From contig NZ_CP108100.1 of NCBI RefSeq assembly GCF_036195045.1, forward strand, positions 3,410,001-3,474,000: 64,000 bases of DNA, given 5' to 3'. Each line of letters opens with the position of its first letter. Positions within the stretch are counted from its first letter, which is position 1. The notes below the pieces were generated by a model. The model saw only the letters and a program-made list of their open reading frames with translations. It did not search any database and had not been told where the DNA came from. Shown here in pieces: positions 26,999 to 35,499 of this stretch. Source of the stretch: Streptomyces sp. NBC_00236. Lineage in GTDB: Bacteria > Actinomycetota > Actinomycetes > Streptomycetales > Streptomycetaceae. A program made the position numbers and the translations under genes.

Positions 26999-28078
26999 TC
27001 AGTGACGAACAATTCCCGAACCCTGGAAATCGCCGACCCGGGGGGCGCCCATCAGCGCCATGACCTCGGAGAACTCGTCCATCAGAGTCCGGAGAACGGA
27101 CTCGACCCCGTCACTTCCGGAATGCGCAAGTCCCCAGATAGCCGGTCGCCCGACGAAGACGGCGTCCGCCCCCAGGCACAGACCCTTCGCGATATCGGCG
27201 CCATACCGAACCGCCCCGTCCAGGACGATCTGACAGCGCCCCCCGACGGCTTCGGCGATCTCCGGGAGGGCGTCGGCGGCAGGTTGCGCAAAGTCCAACT
27301 GCCGCCCACCGTGGTTCGAGACGACAATCCCGTCGATTCCACACTCGACGGCCCGGCCGGCGTCCTCGCCCGAGAGGACACCCTTCAATACCACGGGCAG
27401 CGAGGTGCGCTCACGGAGCCATTCAAGATCCGCCCAGGTAATAGAAGGATCAAATTGTTCCTTCGAATGCCGCGCGATAGCGGACTCCCCCGCCTCCGCC
27501 TCGTACGAGACGGACATCACGGAAGAGTCTACGTTCACCGCACGAATTCCCGCCGGAACGGCGAAACCGTTCCGCGCGTCCCTCGGGCGATGCGCCACCA
27601 GCGGAGCGTCGACCGTGAGCACCAGCGCCCGATAGCCCGCGTCCTCCGCGCGCCGGATCAGGTCGACCAGCAGCGCGCGCCGCTTCAGCCAGTAGAGCTG
27701 CAACCAGAGCGGGCCGGTCGCCGCCGCCGCGATGTCCTCGATGCTGCGGCTGGCGAACATGCTGACCGTGAAGAGCGCCCCCACGGCGCCGGCGGCACGT
27801 GCGGTCGCCACCTCGCCCTCGGGATGCGCGAGTTGATGGTAGGCCACGGGCGCGATGCCCAGCGGAGCCGCCAACCGCGCCCCGAGCAGCGTCGTTCCGG
27901 GCTCGCACGCCGAGACATCGACGAGGCACCGGGGGCGCAGCCGCAGCCGGTCGAGCGCGTCACGCCCCGCGGACAGCATCGACTCGGTGCCGCTGCCACC
28001 CTCCAGGAAGTCCCACACCGGGCCGGACAGTCGCTCCCTGGCCGAAGCCTCGTAGTCGCGTAACGCCAACGCCGCCAC
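26999..28078 (-). CDS. hmo: 4-hydroxymandelate oxidase (FMN alpha-hydroxyacid oxidase)
   Basis: 359 residues from GTG 28078, preceded by GGGGGA. It is a TIM-barrel FMN enzyme: APLGIAPVAYHQLAHPEGE near the N-terminus, WLQLYW, LTVDAPL, the FMN lysine VVLKGVLSGEDA, the catalytic SNHGGRQLD and the late phosphate loop GADAVFVGRPAIWG. It oxidises 4-hydroxymandelate to 4-hydroxybenzoylformate, the second Hpg step. Codon 6 is TTA (28061-28063), and the 3' half uses several AT-rich codons unlike its neighbours. It is transcribed away from the tetR gene through a region with two candidate operators. Confidence 0.92.
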   Translation of the reverse strand: MAALALRDYEASARERLSGPVWDFLEGGSGTESMLSAGRDALDRLRLRPRCLVDVSACEPGTTLLGARLAAPLGIAPVAYHQLAHPEGEVATARAAGAVGALFTVSMFASRSIEDIAAAATGPLWLQLYWLKRRALLVDLIRRAEDAGYRALVLTVDAPLVAHRPRDARNGFAVPAGIRAVNVDSSVMSVSYEAEAGESAIARHSKEQFDPSITWADLEWLRERTSLPVVLKGVLSGEDAGRAVECGIDGIVVSNHGGRQLDFAQPAADALPEIAEAVGGRCQIVLDGAVRYGADIAKGLCLGADAVFVGRPAIWGLAHSGSDGVESVLRTLMDEFSEVMALMGAPRVGDFQGSGIVRH

Positions 28079-28096
28079 TCTGCATCCCCCCGTTAC

Positions 28097-28123
28097 AACT
28101 AACCGCACGGCCGTACGGTAAAT
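28097..28123. promoter_or_regulatory. Candidate TetR operator 1 in the hmo-tetR gap
   Basis: ACCGCACGGCCGTACGGT at 28102-28119 is an 18-bp palindrome with one mismatched pair, flanked by AACTA and AAAT. It sits just upstream of hmo. It is the most symmetric member of the site family found at 17015, 28138 and 33102. Confidence 0.65.
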
Positions 28124-28137
28124 GTACTCTTGCACAA

Positions 28138-28155
28138 TGACCGCACGGTCGTCCA
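28138..28155. promoter_or_regulatory. Candidate TetR operator 2 in the hmo-tetR gap
   Basis: TGACCGCACGGTCGTCCA; GACCGCACGGTC is a palindrome except for the central pair. It lies about 70 bp upstream of the tetR start, suggesting autoregulation. Confidence 0.6.
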
Positions 28156-28222
28156 CTTAGTACAGTGGGCGGGCCCGCCGCACGGGGATGTGACCCCCGC
28201 AGGGGAGATGAGGAGGTGTCGC

Positions 28223-28867
28223 GTGACTCTGGCGCGCCCCGATGGACGGATCGAACGCGGCAACCAGACACGGCAGTTGATCCTGCAGCACGCCGTCGGC
28301 ATCGCATCGGTCGAAGGTCTCGAAGGGCTGTCCCTGGGACGACTGGCCAATGAACTGAAGCTGAGCAAGAGCGGGGTGTTCGCCCTGTTCGGCTCGAAGG
28401 AGGAGCTGCAGGTCGCCACCGTGCACGCCGCCATCAAGGTCCTCATCGAGCACGTGGTGCAGCCGACCCGCGAACTGCCCGCGGGTCTCGGCCGGCTCCT
28501 GCTGCTCTGCCGCAGGTGGCTCACCTACTCGGAGCAGCGCGTCTTTCCCGGAGGCTGCTTCTTCTACTCGGTCTCGGCCGAGTACGACGCCCGCGAGGGC
28601 AGGGTGCATGACACGGTCGCCGCAGCACACAGCAACTGGTTCTCCTTCGTCGAGCAGACGATCGACGACGCCCGGCAGGTGGGCGAGGTCCGGGACGACA
28701 CGGACATTCCCCAGCTCGCCTTCGAGCTCGTCGCGCTCCTGGAGATGGCCAACGCCGAATCCGTACTGCACAACAACTTCGCCTGTTACAGCAGGGCAGC
28801 CAACGGCATCCTGACCCGCCTGCACGGCGTGACGACGGACCCCTCGCTGCTGCCCGACAGACCCTGA
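28223..28867 (+). CDS. TetR-family transcriptional regulator
   Basis: 214 residues from GTG 28223, with AGGAGG at 6-nt spacing; an in-frame ATG at 28208 is less well placed. The N-terminal helix-turn-helix (RQLILQHAVGIASVEGLEGL through LSKSGVFALFGSKEELQ, residues about 15-60) is clear. The C-terminal ligand domain has FPGGCFFYSVSAEYDAREG and resembles the TetR_C type seen in effector-responsive repressors. It is divergent from hmo with candidate operators between them, so it probably represses the cluster until an intermediate or the product binds. Confidence 0.92.
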   Translation: MTLARPDGRIERGNQTRQLILQHAVGIASVEGLEGLSLGRLANELKLSKSGVFALFGSKEELQVATVHAAIKVLIEHVVQPTRELPAGLGRLLLLCRRWLTYSEQRVFPGGCFFYSVSAEYDAREGRVHDTVAAAHSNWFSFVEQTIDDARQVGEVRDDTDIPQLAFELVALLEMANAESVLHNNFACYSRAANGILTRLHGVTTDPSLLPDRP

Positions 28868-28913
28868 CACCGTCCGCGGTCCCGCGGACCGTGAACCATG
28901 TCCCGGAGGCACC

Positions 28914-29864
28914 ATGCCATTCGACCCACAGCTCCAGGCCCTGTACGACCAGCGCGCGGCGCAGGGCGTCCGGCCGCTCTACACGATGACGCTCGACGAG
29001 GCCCGGGCAGCCGACCTCGCCGCCATCCAGGCCGACGCGGGCACCCCCGAACCGGTGCGGGAGGTGATCGACGAGTCGATACCCGGTCCGGCCGGGCCGC
29101 TTCCCGTCCGGATCTACCGCCCCGCCGGCGAGGGCCCGTTGCCCATCCTCGTCTACTTCTTCGGCGGCGGCTGGACGCTGGGATCCATCGAGACCAGTGA
29201 CGCGATCTGCCGGAGCCTGGCCAACGCCGCCGGCTGCCTCACCATCGCGGTGGGCTACCGGCTCGCACCGGAGCACACCTTCCCCGCAGCCCCCGACGAC
29301 TGCTTCGCTGGGGTGCGCTGGGCCGTCGAGCACGGCGGCCGGTTCGGCGGCGACACCACCCGCGTGGCCGTCGGCGGCGACAGCGCGGGAGGCAACCTCG
29401 CCGCCGCGGTGACCCTGATGGCCAAGGACGCGCAGGGCCCGGACCTGCTGGCCCAGCTGCTCGTCTACCCCAACACGGACCACCTCGCGGACACCCTCTC
29501 GCGCCGGGAGAACACCGACCCGCTGCTCTTCAACGACAAGTCCGTGCAGTGGTACTGGGACAACTACCTCGCTTCCCCCGAGGACGGCGCCCACCCCCTC
29601 GTCTCACCGCTGCGGGCACCCGACCACTCGGGTCTGCCGCCCGCTCTGGTGATCACCGCCGAGTACGACCCGCTGCGCGACGAGGGCGAGCAGTACGCCG
29701 CGCGGCTGCGCGACTCCGGCGTCCTCGTCGAGTCGACCCGCTACCCGGGCATGGCCCACGGCTTCTTCGCCATGGCCGGCAGCCTGGACGCGGGACGCCG
29801 CGCCATCGGACAGGCCGCCGCCTACCTGCGCAGGGCCTTCGCCGACGCCCCGACGGGAGGCTGA
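28914..29864 (+). CDS. HSL-family alpha/beta-hydrolase (esterase)
   Basis: 316 residues, ATG 28914 with a GGAGG upstream. It follows hormone-sensitive-lipase marks: oxyanion loop VYFFGGGWTLG (Phe where HGGG is usual), nucleophile GGDSAGGNLAA (about residue 160), acidic ITAEYDPLRDEGE and histidine GMAHGFFAM. It hydrolyses short acyl esters or thioesters in known relatives. It follows tetR by 46 bp and precedes the aminotransferase by 3 bp, so it belongs to the same transcript. Its role in the pathway is not evident. Confidence 0.9.
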   Translation: MPFDPQLQALYDQRAAQGVRPLYTMTLDEARAADLAAIQADAGTPEPVREVIDESIPGPAGPLPVRIYRPAGEGPLPILVYFFGGGWTLGSIETSDAICRSLANAAGCLTIAVGYRLAPEHTFPAAPDDCFAGVRWAVEHGGRFGGDTTRVAVGGDSAGGNLAAAVTLMAKDAQGPDLLAQLLVYPNTDHLADTLSRRENTDPLLFNDKSVQWYWDNYLASPEDGAHPLVSPLRAPDHSGLPPALVITAEYDPLRDEGEQYAARLRDSGVLVESTRYPGMAHGFFAMAGSLDAGRRAIGQAAAYLRRAFADAPTGG

Positions 29865-29867
29865 CCC

Positions 29868-31202
29868 ATGGGCGACAGCACCGCCCCGGCCACCCGGACT
29901 GCCCGGGCCCTCGACCTCACCGAACTGCACGCGTCCCTCACCGACCCGGTGCTCGACGCGATGAACTTCCTGAACGAGGTCGTCTCCCGCTTCCCCGACG
30001 CCCTCTCCTTCGCCCCCGGCAGGCCGTCCGAGGGCACGTTCGCCACGGACGATCCGGCGCGCTACCTCCAGACCTACACCGACCATCTGAAGTACGGACT
30101 CGGCTGGTCCGACGACCGGGTGCGCACTCAGCTGTTCCAGTACGGCCGGACCAACGGCATCATCCACGACCTCATCGCCCGCACCCTGGCCAACGACGAG
30201 GGCATTCACGTCAGTCCGGAGTCGGTCGTCGTGACGACCGGCTGCCAGGAGGCGATGCTGCTCACCCTGCGCGCCCTGTTCGCCCGGCCCGAGGACACCC
30301 TGCTCGTCAGCTCTCCCTGCTACGTCGGGGTCACCGGTGCGGCCCGGCTGCTGGACATCGCGCTCTGCCCCGTCCAGGAAGGAGCCGCCGGACCGGACCC
30401 GCAGGCGATCCTGGCCGGCGTACGCCGGACACGGGCGGCAGGCGGGCGGCCCCGTGCCCTGTACGTGGTGCCGGACTTCGCCAACCCGTCGGGCGCGAGC
30501 ATGACCGTCGCCGCCCGCGAACAGCTCCTGGAGATCGCCGCACAGGAGGATCTGCTGATCCTGGAGGACGATCCCTACGGGTTCTTCGTACGCGAAGGGT
30601 CCTCGCGTCCCACGCTCAAGGCCCTGGATCGCGAGAGGCGGGTCCTGCACCTCGGATCGTTCGCGAAGACCGCGCTGCCCGGCGCACGTGTCGGCTATGT
30701 CGTCGCCGATCAGGAGGTCATCGGGCCGGCCGGCGAACGCACGTTACTGGCCGACCAGTTGTCCAAGATCAAGAGCATGACGACGGTCAACACCTCGGCC
30801 ATCAGCCAGGCCGTCATCGGCGGGCTGCTCATCGAGTCCGACTGCCGGCTCCGCGCGGCGAACGCCGATGCCATCGCCTTCTACCGCACCAATCTGGACA
30901 CCCTCCTGGACGAGCTGGAGCGGCACTTCCCGGCGGCGCGCCGGAGCGAGCTCGGTGTCAGCTGGAACCGGCCGGACGGCGGGTTCTTCCTCGTCGTCAC
31001 CGTCCCGTTCCTCGCCGACACCAAGGCACTCGAACACTCGGCACGGAACTTCGGGGTGCTCTGGACGCCGATGAGCGACTTCTACCTCGACGGCGGCGGG
31101 AGCACCCAGCTCCGGCTGTCATGCAGCGCTCTGACTCCGGATCAGATCTCGGAGGGCGTACGCAGGCTGGCCGCGTTCATCACCGGCCAGGCGGGCCGGT
31201 AG
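29868..31202 (+). CDS. hpgT: 4-hydroxyphenylglycine aminotransferase
   Basis: 444 residues from ATG 29868. It is a fold-type I PLP aminotransferase: TTGCQEAMLLTLRALF, YVVPDFANPSGASM, LEDDPYGFF, the PLP lysine in LGSFAKTALPGARVGY (about residue 268) and a late RLSCSAL arginine. The N-terminal LSFAPGRPSEGTF recalls HpgT proteins. It converts 4-hydroxybenzoylformate to Hpg, with tyrosine as usual amino donor, which also regenerates 4-hydroxyphenylpyruvate. A TTA codon at 30744-30746 points to bldA dependence. Together with hmaS and hmo it completes the Hpg route. Confidence 0.9.
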   Translation: MGDSTAPATRTARALDLTELHASLTDPVLDAMNFLNEVVSRFPDALSFAPGRPSEGTFATDDPARYLQTYTDHLKYGLGWSDDRVRTQLFQYGRTNGIIHDLIARTLANDEGIHVSPESVVVTTGCQEAMLLTLRALFARPEDTLLVSSPCYVGVTGAARLLDIALCPVQEGAAGPDPQAILAGVRRTRAAGGRPRALYVVPDFANPSGASMTVAAREQLLEIAAQEDLLILEDDPYGFFVREGSSRPTLKALDRERRVLHLGSFAKTALPGARVGYVVADQEVIGPAGERTLLADQLSKIKSMTTVNTSAISQAVIGGLLIESDCRLRAANADAIAFYRTNLDTLLDELERHFPAARRSELGVSWNRPDGGFFLVVTVPFLADTKALEHSARNFGVLWTPMSDFYLDGGGSTQLRLSCSALTPDQISEGVRRLAAFITGQAGR

Positions 31203-31426
31203 GGACCGGCGGACCCAGGCGGAGGAGGGGGCGGGACCGAGGCGGAGGGAGGGGGCGGTCCGCCATGCCCCACGAGCCGGCCCGGCCCCTCCCTCCGCCG
31301 CTCCGGCCCCCACATTCGCCTTCCCGCCCTCCCTGCGCCGGCCTGCCCCCCTCTCCCTTCACCGGCCCGACCACGACAGAGACAGCACCGACGACGGAAT
31401 CACCTGAGACAAGGAGCCGAATCGGT

Positions 31427-32893
31427 ATGAGACAACGACAGCACTCCGACGCGTCGGACGCCCGTCCCCGCCCGGAACCTCCCAGGACGCCGGAACCTCC
31501 CAGGACGCCGGAGCCGCCCACCGCCGCCGGTGCGAACCTCCCCGCGGGGATCCCCCAGCTCGCCGGGGTCCCGCTGCTCGGCTCGCTCTTCGACATGCGG
31601 TCGGACTCGCTCGGCACGTACGTACGCGCGATGCACGCGCACGGCGACGTCGTCCGGATCACCGCGGGCCCGCCCGGCCTCCGCGCCGAGATGACGAGCG
31701 TGTTCTCGGCGGAAGGCGTCCACCAGGTACTGGGGTCCGATGCGGCCAACTTCCGCAAGGACAACCACTTCTACCAGGAGATCAGGGACTCCTTCGGCAA
31801 TGGCCTGCTGACCAGCCAGGACGACGACTACCTGCGCCAACGGCGCCTGGTTCAACCACTGTTCACCAAGCGTCGGGTCGACGGGTACGCGGGCGCCGTC
31901 GTCACCGAGACCGAGGCGACCCTCGCCTCCTGGGAACAGGCGCCGGACGGCGTCGTCGAGCTCTCCCACGAGATGATGCGCCTCGCACTGCGTGCGGTGG
32001 CCCGGATCCTGTTCGGCACCGATGTCGAGGCCACCATCGACGTGGTGGACCGGTGCTTCCCGGTCATCACCGAATACACCATGCGCCGCGGCTACTCCCC
32101 CGCGAACCTCCCCCGCGAGTGGCCCACCCCGGGCAACCGGCGGGCCGCCGCCGCGGTGAACGAGCTGTACGGGGTGTGCGACCGGATCGTGGCCGAGCGG
32201 CGCAGCACCGCGGCCCCCCAGGGCGAGGATCTGCTGTCGCTGCTCGCCGCCGCCACGAACGAGGAGGACGGGGAGCTCGACGCCACCGAACTGCGCGACC
32301 AGATGCTGATCTTCCTGCTCGCCGGGCACGAGTCGACCGCCACCTCGATGGCCTTCACCCTGCATCTGCTGGCCACCCACCCCGAGATCCAGGCCCGGGC
32401 CCGCGACGAGATCGGCCGCGTCCTCGGCGACCGGACGCCCGACGCCGCCGACTTCGACCGCCTCCCGTACCTCATGCGCGTACTCAAGGAGGCGATGCGG
32501 CTCTACCCGGCGGCTCCCGTCACCGGCCGGCGCGCGGTCGCAGCGAGCGAGATCGACGGCCACACCGTCCCGGCGGGCGCCGACATCATGCTGGTCCCCT
32601 GGGCCACCCACCGCCACCCGCGGTACTGGCCGGACCCGGAGCGCTTCGACCCCGACCGGTTCACCCCGGAAGCGGAGGCGACCCGCCCGCGCTACGCCTA
32701 CTTCCCCTTCGGCGGGGGCCCGCGCGCCTGCATCGGACAGCACTTCTCGATGCTGGAGGCGGTCATCGCGCTGGCGATGGTCCTGCGGGCGTACGAGTTC
32801 GAGGCCGTGGACACCGATCTCGCGGTCGCCGCAGGGATCAGCCTCCGCGTCGACGGTACGGCGCGCTGCCGGATCCGCCCCGTGGCTTCCTGA
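31427..32893 (+). CDS. Cytochrome P450
   Basis: 488 residues from ATG 31427 (AAGGAG 10 nt upstream). A Pro-rich N-terminus carries a short tandem repeat (PRTPEPPRTPEPP). I-helix AGHESTATSMAF, ExxR in KEAMRLYPAAPVTGRRA and haem loop FGGGPRACIGQHFSMLEA are all intact. The long form and wording are closer to CYP102/CYP4-like fatty-acid-type P450s than to the short actinobacterial CYP105/107 class. It may hydroxylate the lipid part or an aromatic ring. A 224-bp purine-rich gap separates it from hpgT. Confidence 0.92.
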   Translation: MRQRQHSDASDARPRPEPPRTPEPPRTPEPPTAAGANLPAGIPQLAGVPLLGSLFDMRSDSLGTYVRAMHAHGDVVRITAGPPGLRAEMTSVFSAEGVHQVLGSDAANFRKDNHFYQEIRDSFGNGLLTSQDDDYLRQRRLVQPLFTKRRVDGYAGAVVTETEATLASWEQAPDGVVELSHEMMRLALRAVARILFGTDVEATIDVVDRCFPVITEYTMRRGYSPANLPREWPTPGNRRAAAAVNELYGVCDRIVAERRSTAAPQGEDLLSLLAAATNEEDGELDATELRDQMLIFLLAGHESTATSMAFTLHLLATHPEIQARARDEIGRVLGDRTPDAADFDRLPYLMRVLKEAMRLYPAAPVTGRRAVAASEIDGHTVPAGADIMLVPWATHRHPRYWPDPERFDPDRFTPEAEATRPRYAYFPFGGGPRACIGQHFSMLEAVIALAMVLRAYEFEAVDTDLAVAAGISLRVDGTARCRIRPVAS

Positions 32894-32930
32894 CCTCTTC
32901 CGACAGACCTCTCCCCGGCACCGCATCCGG

Positions 32931-32962
32931 GAGCGGCCGGGCACTCCCGGCACCGGCCGCTC
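32931..32962. terminator. Terminator hairpin after the P450
   Basis: Perfect 10-bp arms GAGCGGCCGG and CCGGCCGCTC around a 12-nt loop, 38 bp past the P450 stop. It separates the tetR-P450 transcript from the right-hand operon. The rest of the 300-bp gap holds the operator and promoter region of the next operon and no gene. Confidence 0.7.
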
Positions 32963-33101
32963 CTCTCCCCACCGGGCGGGAGCCCCTCCCCCTCGGCGCC
33001 GGCGGCACCCGCCCCCGGCCCGAAGCCCTCTCCCGGCAGGCGCTCCCCCTCGCCCCCGGCACCACGGCACACGCGCTTCCCTTCCCGTCCCCGAACACAC
33101 T

Positions 33102-33126
33102 AACTAAACGTACGGTCGTGCTATTG
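33102..33126. promoter_or_regulatory. Candidate TetR operator upstream of the right-hand operon
   Basis: AACTAAACGTACGGTCGTGC followed by TATTG. It shares AACTAAACG with the exporter site and ACGGTCGT with the tetR site. The AT-rich CTATTGTTTTT next to it is a plausible -10 region. It lies 70-90 bp upstream of the 33194 start. Confidence 0.55.
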
Positions 33127-33193
33127 TTTTTCTGCTCGCGCACTCCACCGGGGGAGGCGGCTGCGTGTGCCCACACTCGCCGAAAGGATCCGT

Positions 33194-33796
33194 ATGGACA
33201 TCCGGAAGCTGGACCGAGCGGCCGTGCTGGAGACCCTGCGCATCCTGGAGCAGGCAGAACCCGAGGACTGGGACCGCCCCACCCCGTGCGCCGGCTGGAC
33301 GCTGCATCAGCTGGTGGCCCACATGACGGCCCAGCACCATGGCTTCGCGGCCGCCGCCGCGGGAATCAGGACCCGCCTCGCCGCCTGGCACCCCGGCGAA
33401 CTCGGCGACGATCCGCTGAAGACCTACCGCACCGCGGCCGAGGCAGCTCTCGAAGCCTTCGCCGAACAGGCCGTACTCACCCGGGAGTTCAGCCTCCCCG
33501 AAATCAGCGAGACGCGGCGCTTCCCCGCCACGGTCGCCATCGGGTTCCACTTCCTCGACCACGTGGTCCACGGCTGGGACCTGGCCCGGACCCTCGGCGT
33601 GAGCCTCGACCTGGACGAGGGGACCACCGAGGCCGCGCTGGTGATCGCCCTGCGCGTGCCGGACGACGAACGACGGCTCGGCCCGGACGCACAGTTCCGC
33701 CCGGCCCTGCCCACCGCGCCCGGCGCGCACTCGCTCGACCTGGTCCTGACCACGCTCGGGCGCTCGCCCGACTGGTCCGCCCCGGCTCCCCGCTAG
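33194..33796 (+). CDS. Mycothiol-dependent isomerase-like (DinB/MDMPI) protein
   Basis: 200 residues from ATG 33194 with AAAGGA upstream. The N-terminal CAGWTLHQLVAHMTAQHHGF and FHFLDHVVHGWDLARTLG supply the histidines of the metal-binding DinB-like fold used by maleylpyruvate isomerases and related mycothiol transferases (TIGR03086-type). It may protect against or conjugate a reactive intermediate, or perform an isomerisation. It opens the operon of ACP, diiron enzyme, AcpS-like protein, thioesterase and ligase. Function within the pathway is inferred only from location. Confidence 0.85.
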   Translation: MDIRKLDRAAVLETLRILEQAEPEDWDRPTPCAGWTLHQLVAHMTAQHHGFAAAAAGIRTRLAAWHPGELGDDPLKTYRTAAEAALEAFAEQAVLTREFSLPEISETRRFPATVAIGFHFLDHVVHGWDLARTLGVSLDLDEGTTEAALVIALRVPDDERRLGPDAQFRPALPTAPGAHSLDLVLTTLGRSPDWSAPAPR

Positions 33797-33918
33797 GGCG
33801 TGTTCCGAAAGTCCCGCCTGCTCGGCGACGCCTGGCACGCACCCTTCAGCGGCACGGCGGACCGAACCCCGATCGAGCCCCGCCCCGCACCCGCCCCGAC
33901 ATCCACAGGGAGACACGC

Positions 33919-34179
33919 ATGCTCGCCGACCTCAGAACGCATGTCGCACGCCGGCTCGGCCTGACCGAGGAAGAGGTGTTCGCCGGTCAGCCGCTCTCCG
34001 CCGTCCTGGTCGCCTCGCCGAGTGCGATCAACTCCATCGACCTGCTGGACGCGTTCGCCGGAGCGCTCGCCGACGTCGGTGTCGACGACGACGTCGAACT
34101 GCCGACGATGACCCTCGATCACACCGCCGAGGAAGTCGTGTCGGCCCTCGGTAAGCAGCTCGCCACCACCTCCTCCTGA
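33919..34179 (+). CDS. Free-standing acyl carrier protein
   Basis: 86 residues from ATG 33919 with AGGGAGA upstream. Its phosphopantetheine site reads INSIDLLDAF, with Ser39 at the usual DSL position (Asn for Asp). The body is acidic with the normal ACP helix pattern (LGLTEEEVF, then DDVELPTMTL). It is followed 17 bp later by the desaturase-type diiron gene and is the probable carrier for the ligase at 35918. It is the third free-standing ACP in the cluster. Confidence 0.88.
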   Translation: MLADLRTHVARRLGLTEEEVFAGQPLSAVLVASPSAINSIDLLDAFAGALADVGVDDDVELPTMTLDHTAEEVVSALGKQLATTSS

Positions 34180-34196
34180 ACCGGAAGGCGCGAACC

Positions 34197-35171
34197 GTGC
34201 TGATCATGACCGACATAGTCAAGGAGCTCCGCGCCGGGGCCACCATCACCGATGTGCTGCGCGTGCAGCAGAGCTACCACGAGCAGCGCCGCTGGGGAAC
34301 GGACAGCCTCTTCGACGGCCGCCGCCTCGACCGGCCGCGCGCCGGCGACAAGGCCGCGCTGTGGCACGCCTCCCGCGCCGAACTGACCACCCAGCCGGCC
34401 GGCCTCCGGCTGGCCGTCGACGGCGTCAAACTGGCCAACGAGATCCGCGAGTCCAACCCGCTCGGCGCCGACGTCCTGCACATCGCCGCGGCCTGGTCGG
34501 CCCGCTACTGGCTGGAGGAGGAGGCTCACCACGAGATCGCCTTCGGCCGGCTCATGGAGATGGCGGGCATCGACCCCATCGACGAGGACGAAGTGATCGA
34601 GTGCCGGGGCGAGCTCCCGATGGACAACTACGTGCGCGTCTGCATGCTCCAGGCCTGCGTGGAGATCGAAGCCTGTGTGTCGTACGGCTGGCAGTCCCGC
34701 GCCACCGAGGACGCCCTGGTGCGCGACGTCTTCCACACGGTCATGAAGGACGAGGTGCAGCACCGGCAGTACTTCGCGTCCTTCGCCAAGGCCCTGGTGG
34801 ACACCGGCGTCTATCCCGTGAAGGACGTCCTGTCGATGGCGTACACCTGGGTCCGCCCCGACGGGGGCGAGACCTTCGGCGCGGCACGTGAGGCCCAGAC
34901 CGAGCGCCAGGGCCACGTCAACTGGTGGGAGCGGACCCGCTCCGGCGACGAGGAGTTCGCCCTCGCCGACGACGCGCTGCACGAGGGGTCGGTGCACGCG
35001 AAGAAGCTGACCAGCGTGTTCGCCCTGGTCCGCGAGGTGACCGGCATCCAGACCCAATCGTATGAGGACTTGAAGCGTGCCTACTTCGCCAGTCTCCGCA
35101 CGAACGATGTCGACCGGATTCGATCTGCAGTCCGTAACGGAGCTGCGCGCGAAGCGGCACTTGCTCAGTAG
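34197..35171 (+). CDS. Ferritin-fold diiron oxidase/desaturase-like protein
   Basis: 324 residues from GTG 34197 (GGAAGG upstream); ATG 34206 is possible. The diiron ligand pairs are WLEEEAHHEIAF (about residue 110) and MKDEVQHRQYFASF (about 185), with ACVEIEACVSYGW between them, matching the acyl-ACP desaturase/ferritin-like group. It is clearly different from the DesA-like gene at 14404. Next to an ACP and an acyl-ACP ligase it probably dehydrogenates, hydroxylates or cleaves an ACP-bound chain, as in ligase-desaturase-ACP cassettes known from alkyne and polyene lipid pathways. Its product is inferred. Confidence 0.75.
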   Translation: MLIMTDIVKELRAGATITDVLRVQQSYHEQRRWGTDSLFDGRRLDRPRAGDKAALWHASRAELTTQPAGLRLAVDGVKLANEIRESNPLGADVLHIAAAWSARYWLEEEAHHEIAFGRLMEMAGIDPIDEDEVIECRGELPMDNYVRVCMLQACVEIEACVSYGWQSRATEDALVRDVFHTVMKDEVQHRQYFASFAKALVDTGVYPVKDVLSMAYTWVRPDGGETFGAAREAQTERQGHVNWWERTRSGDEEFALADDALHEGSVHAKKLTSVFALVREVTGIQTQSYEDLKRAYFASLRTNDVDRIRSAVRNGAAREAALAQ

Positions 35172-35499
35172 CGGCGCGCTGTTCACGGCCGGCGAGCTGG
35201 CGCACTGCCACTCCCGGCCCGACCCGTACGCGTCCTTGGCCGGGCTGTTCTCGGCCAAGGAGGCGTTCATCAAGGCCGTCAGCTCCCTGGGCGGCGCACC
35301 GGCCCACACCTTTCCCGAGGTCGAGGTGGTACACGGCCCCTCCGGGCAGCCCCGGATCCAGCTGCACGGCCCGATCGCCCAGTGGCGCCTGCAGCATGAC
35401 CTCGCCGTGGAAGTGTCGATCAGCCACACCGGCGATCTCGCCGGTGCGGTGGTCGTCCTCCTGGCCGGACCGGCACGGAGTGGAGACCGGACCCCATGA
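35107..35499 (+). CDS. AcpS-type holo-ACP synthase
   Basis: 130 residues from ATG 35107, overlapping the diiron gene by 65 bp; a GTG at 35077 would lengthen it. TGFDLQSVTEL matches the N-terminal Mg-binding Asp region, and GLFSAKEAFIKAV matches the F-A-x-KEA-x-xKA signature. A late SISHTGDLAGAVVV fits the third motif. It would phosphopantetheinylate the neighbouring ACP. A second transferase of a different family (Sfp type) is encoded at 24613, an uncommon duplication in one cluster. Confidence 0.85.
   Translation: MSTGFDLQSVTELRAKRHLLSSGALFTAGELAHCHSRPDPYASLAGLFSAKEAFIKAVSSLGGAPAHTFPEVEVVHGPSGQPRIQLHGPIAQWRLQHDLAVEVSISHTGDLAGAVVVLLAGPARSGDRTP

Noticed and set aside
33797..33918. GGGCGTGTTCCGAAAGTCCC after the 33194 gene, recalling IS or MITE ends
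   Set aside because: Only one end-like sequence was found, with no partner inverted repeat or target duplication.
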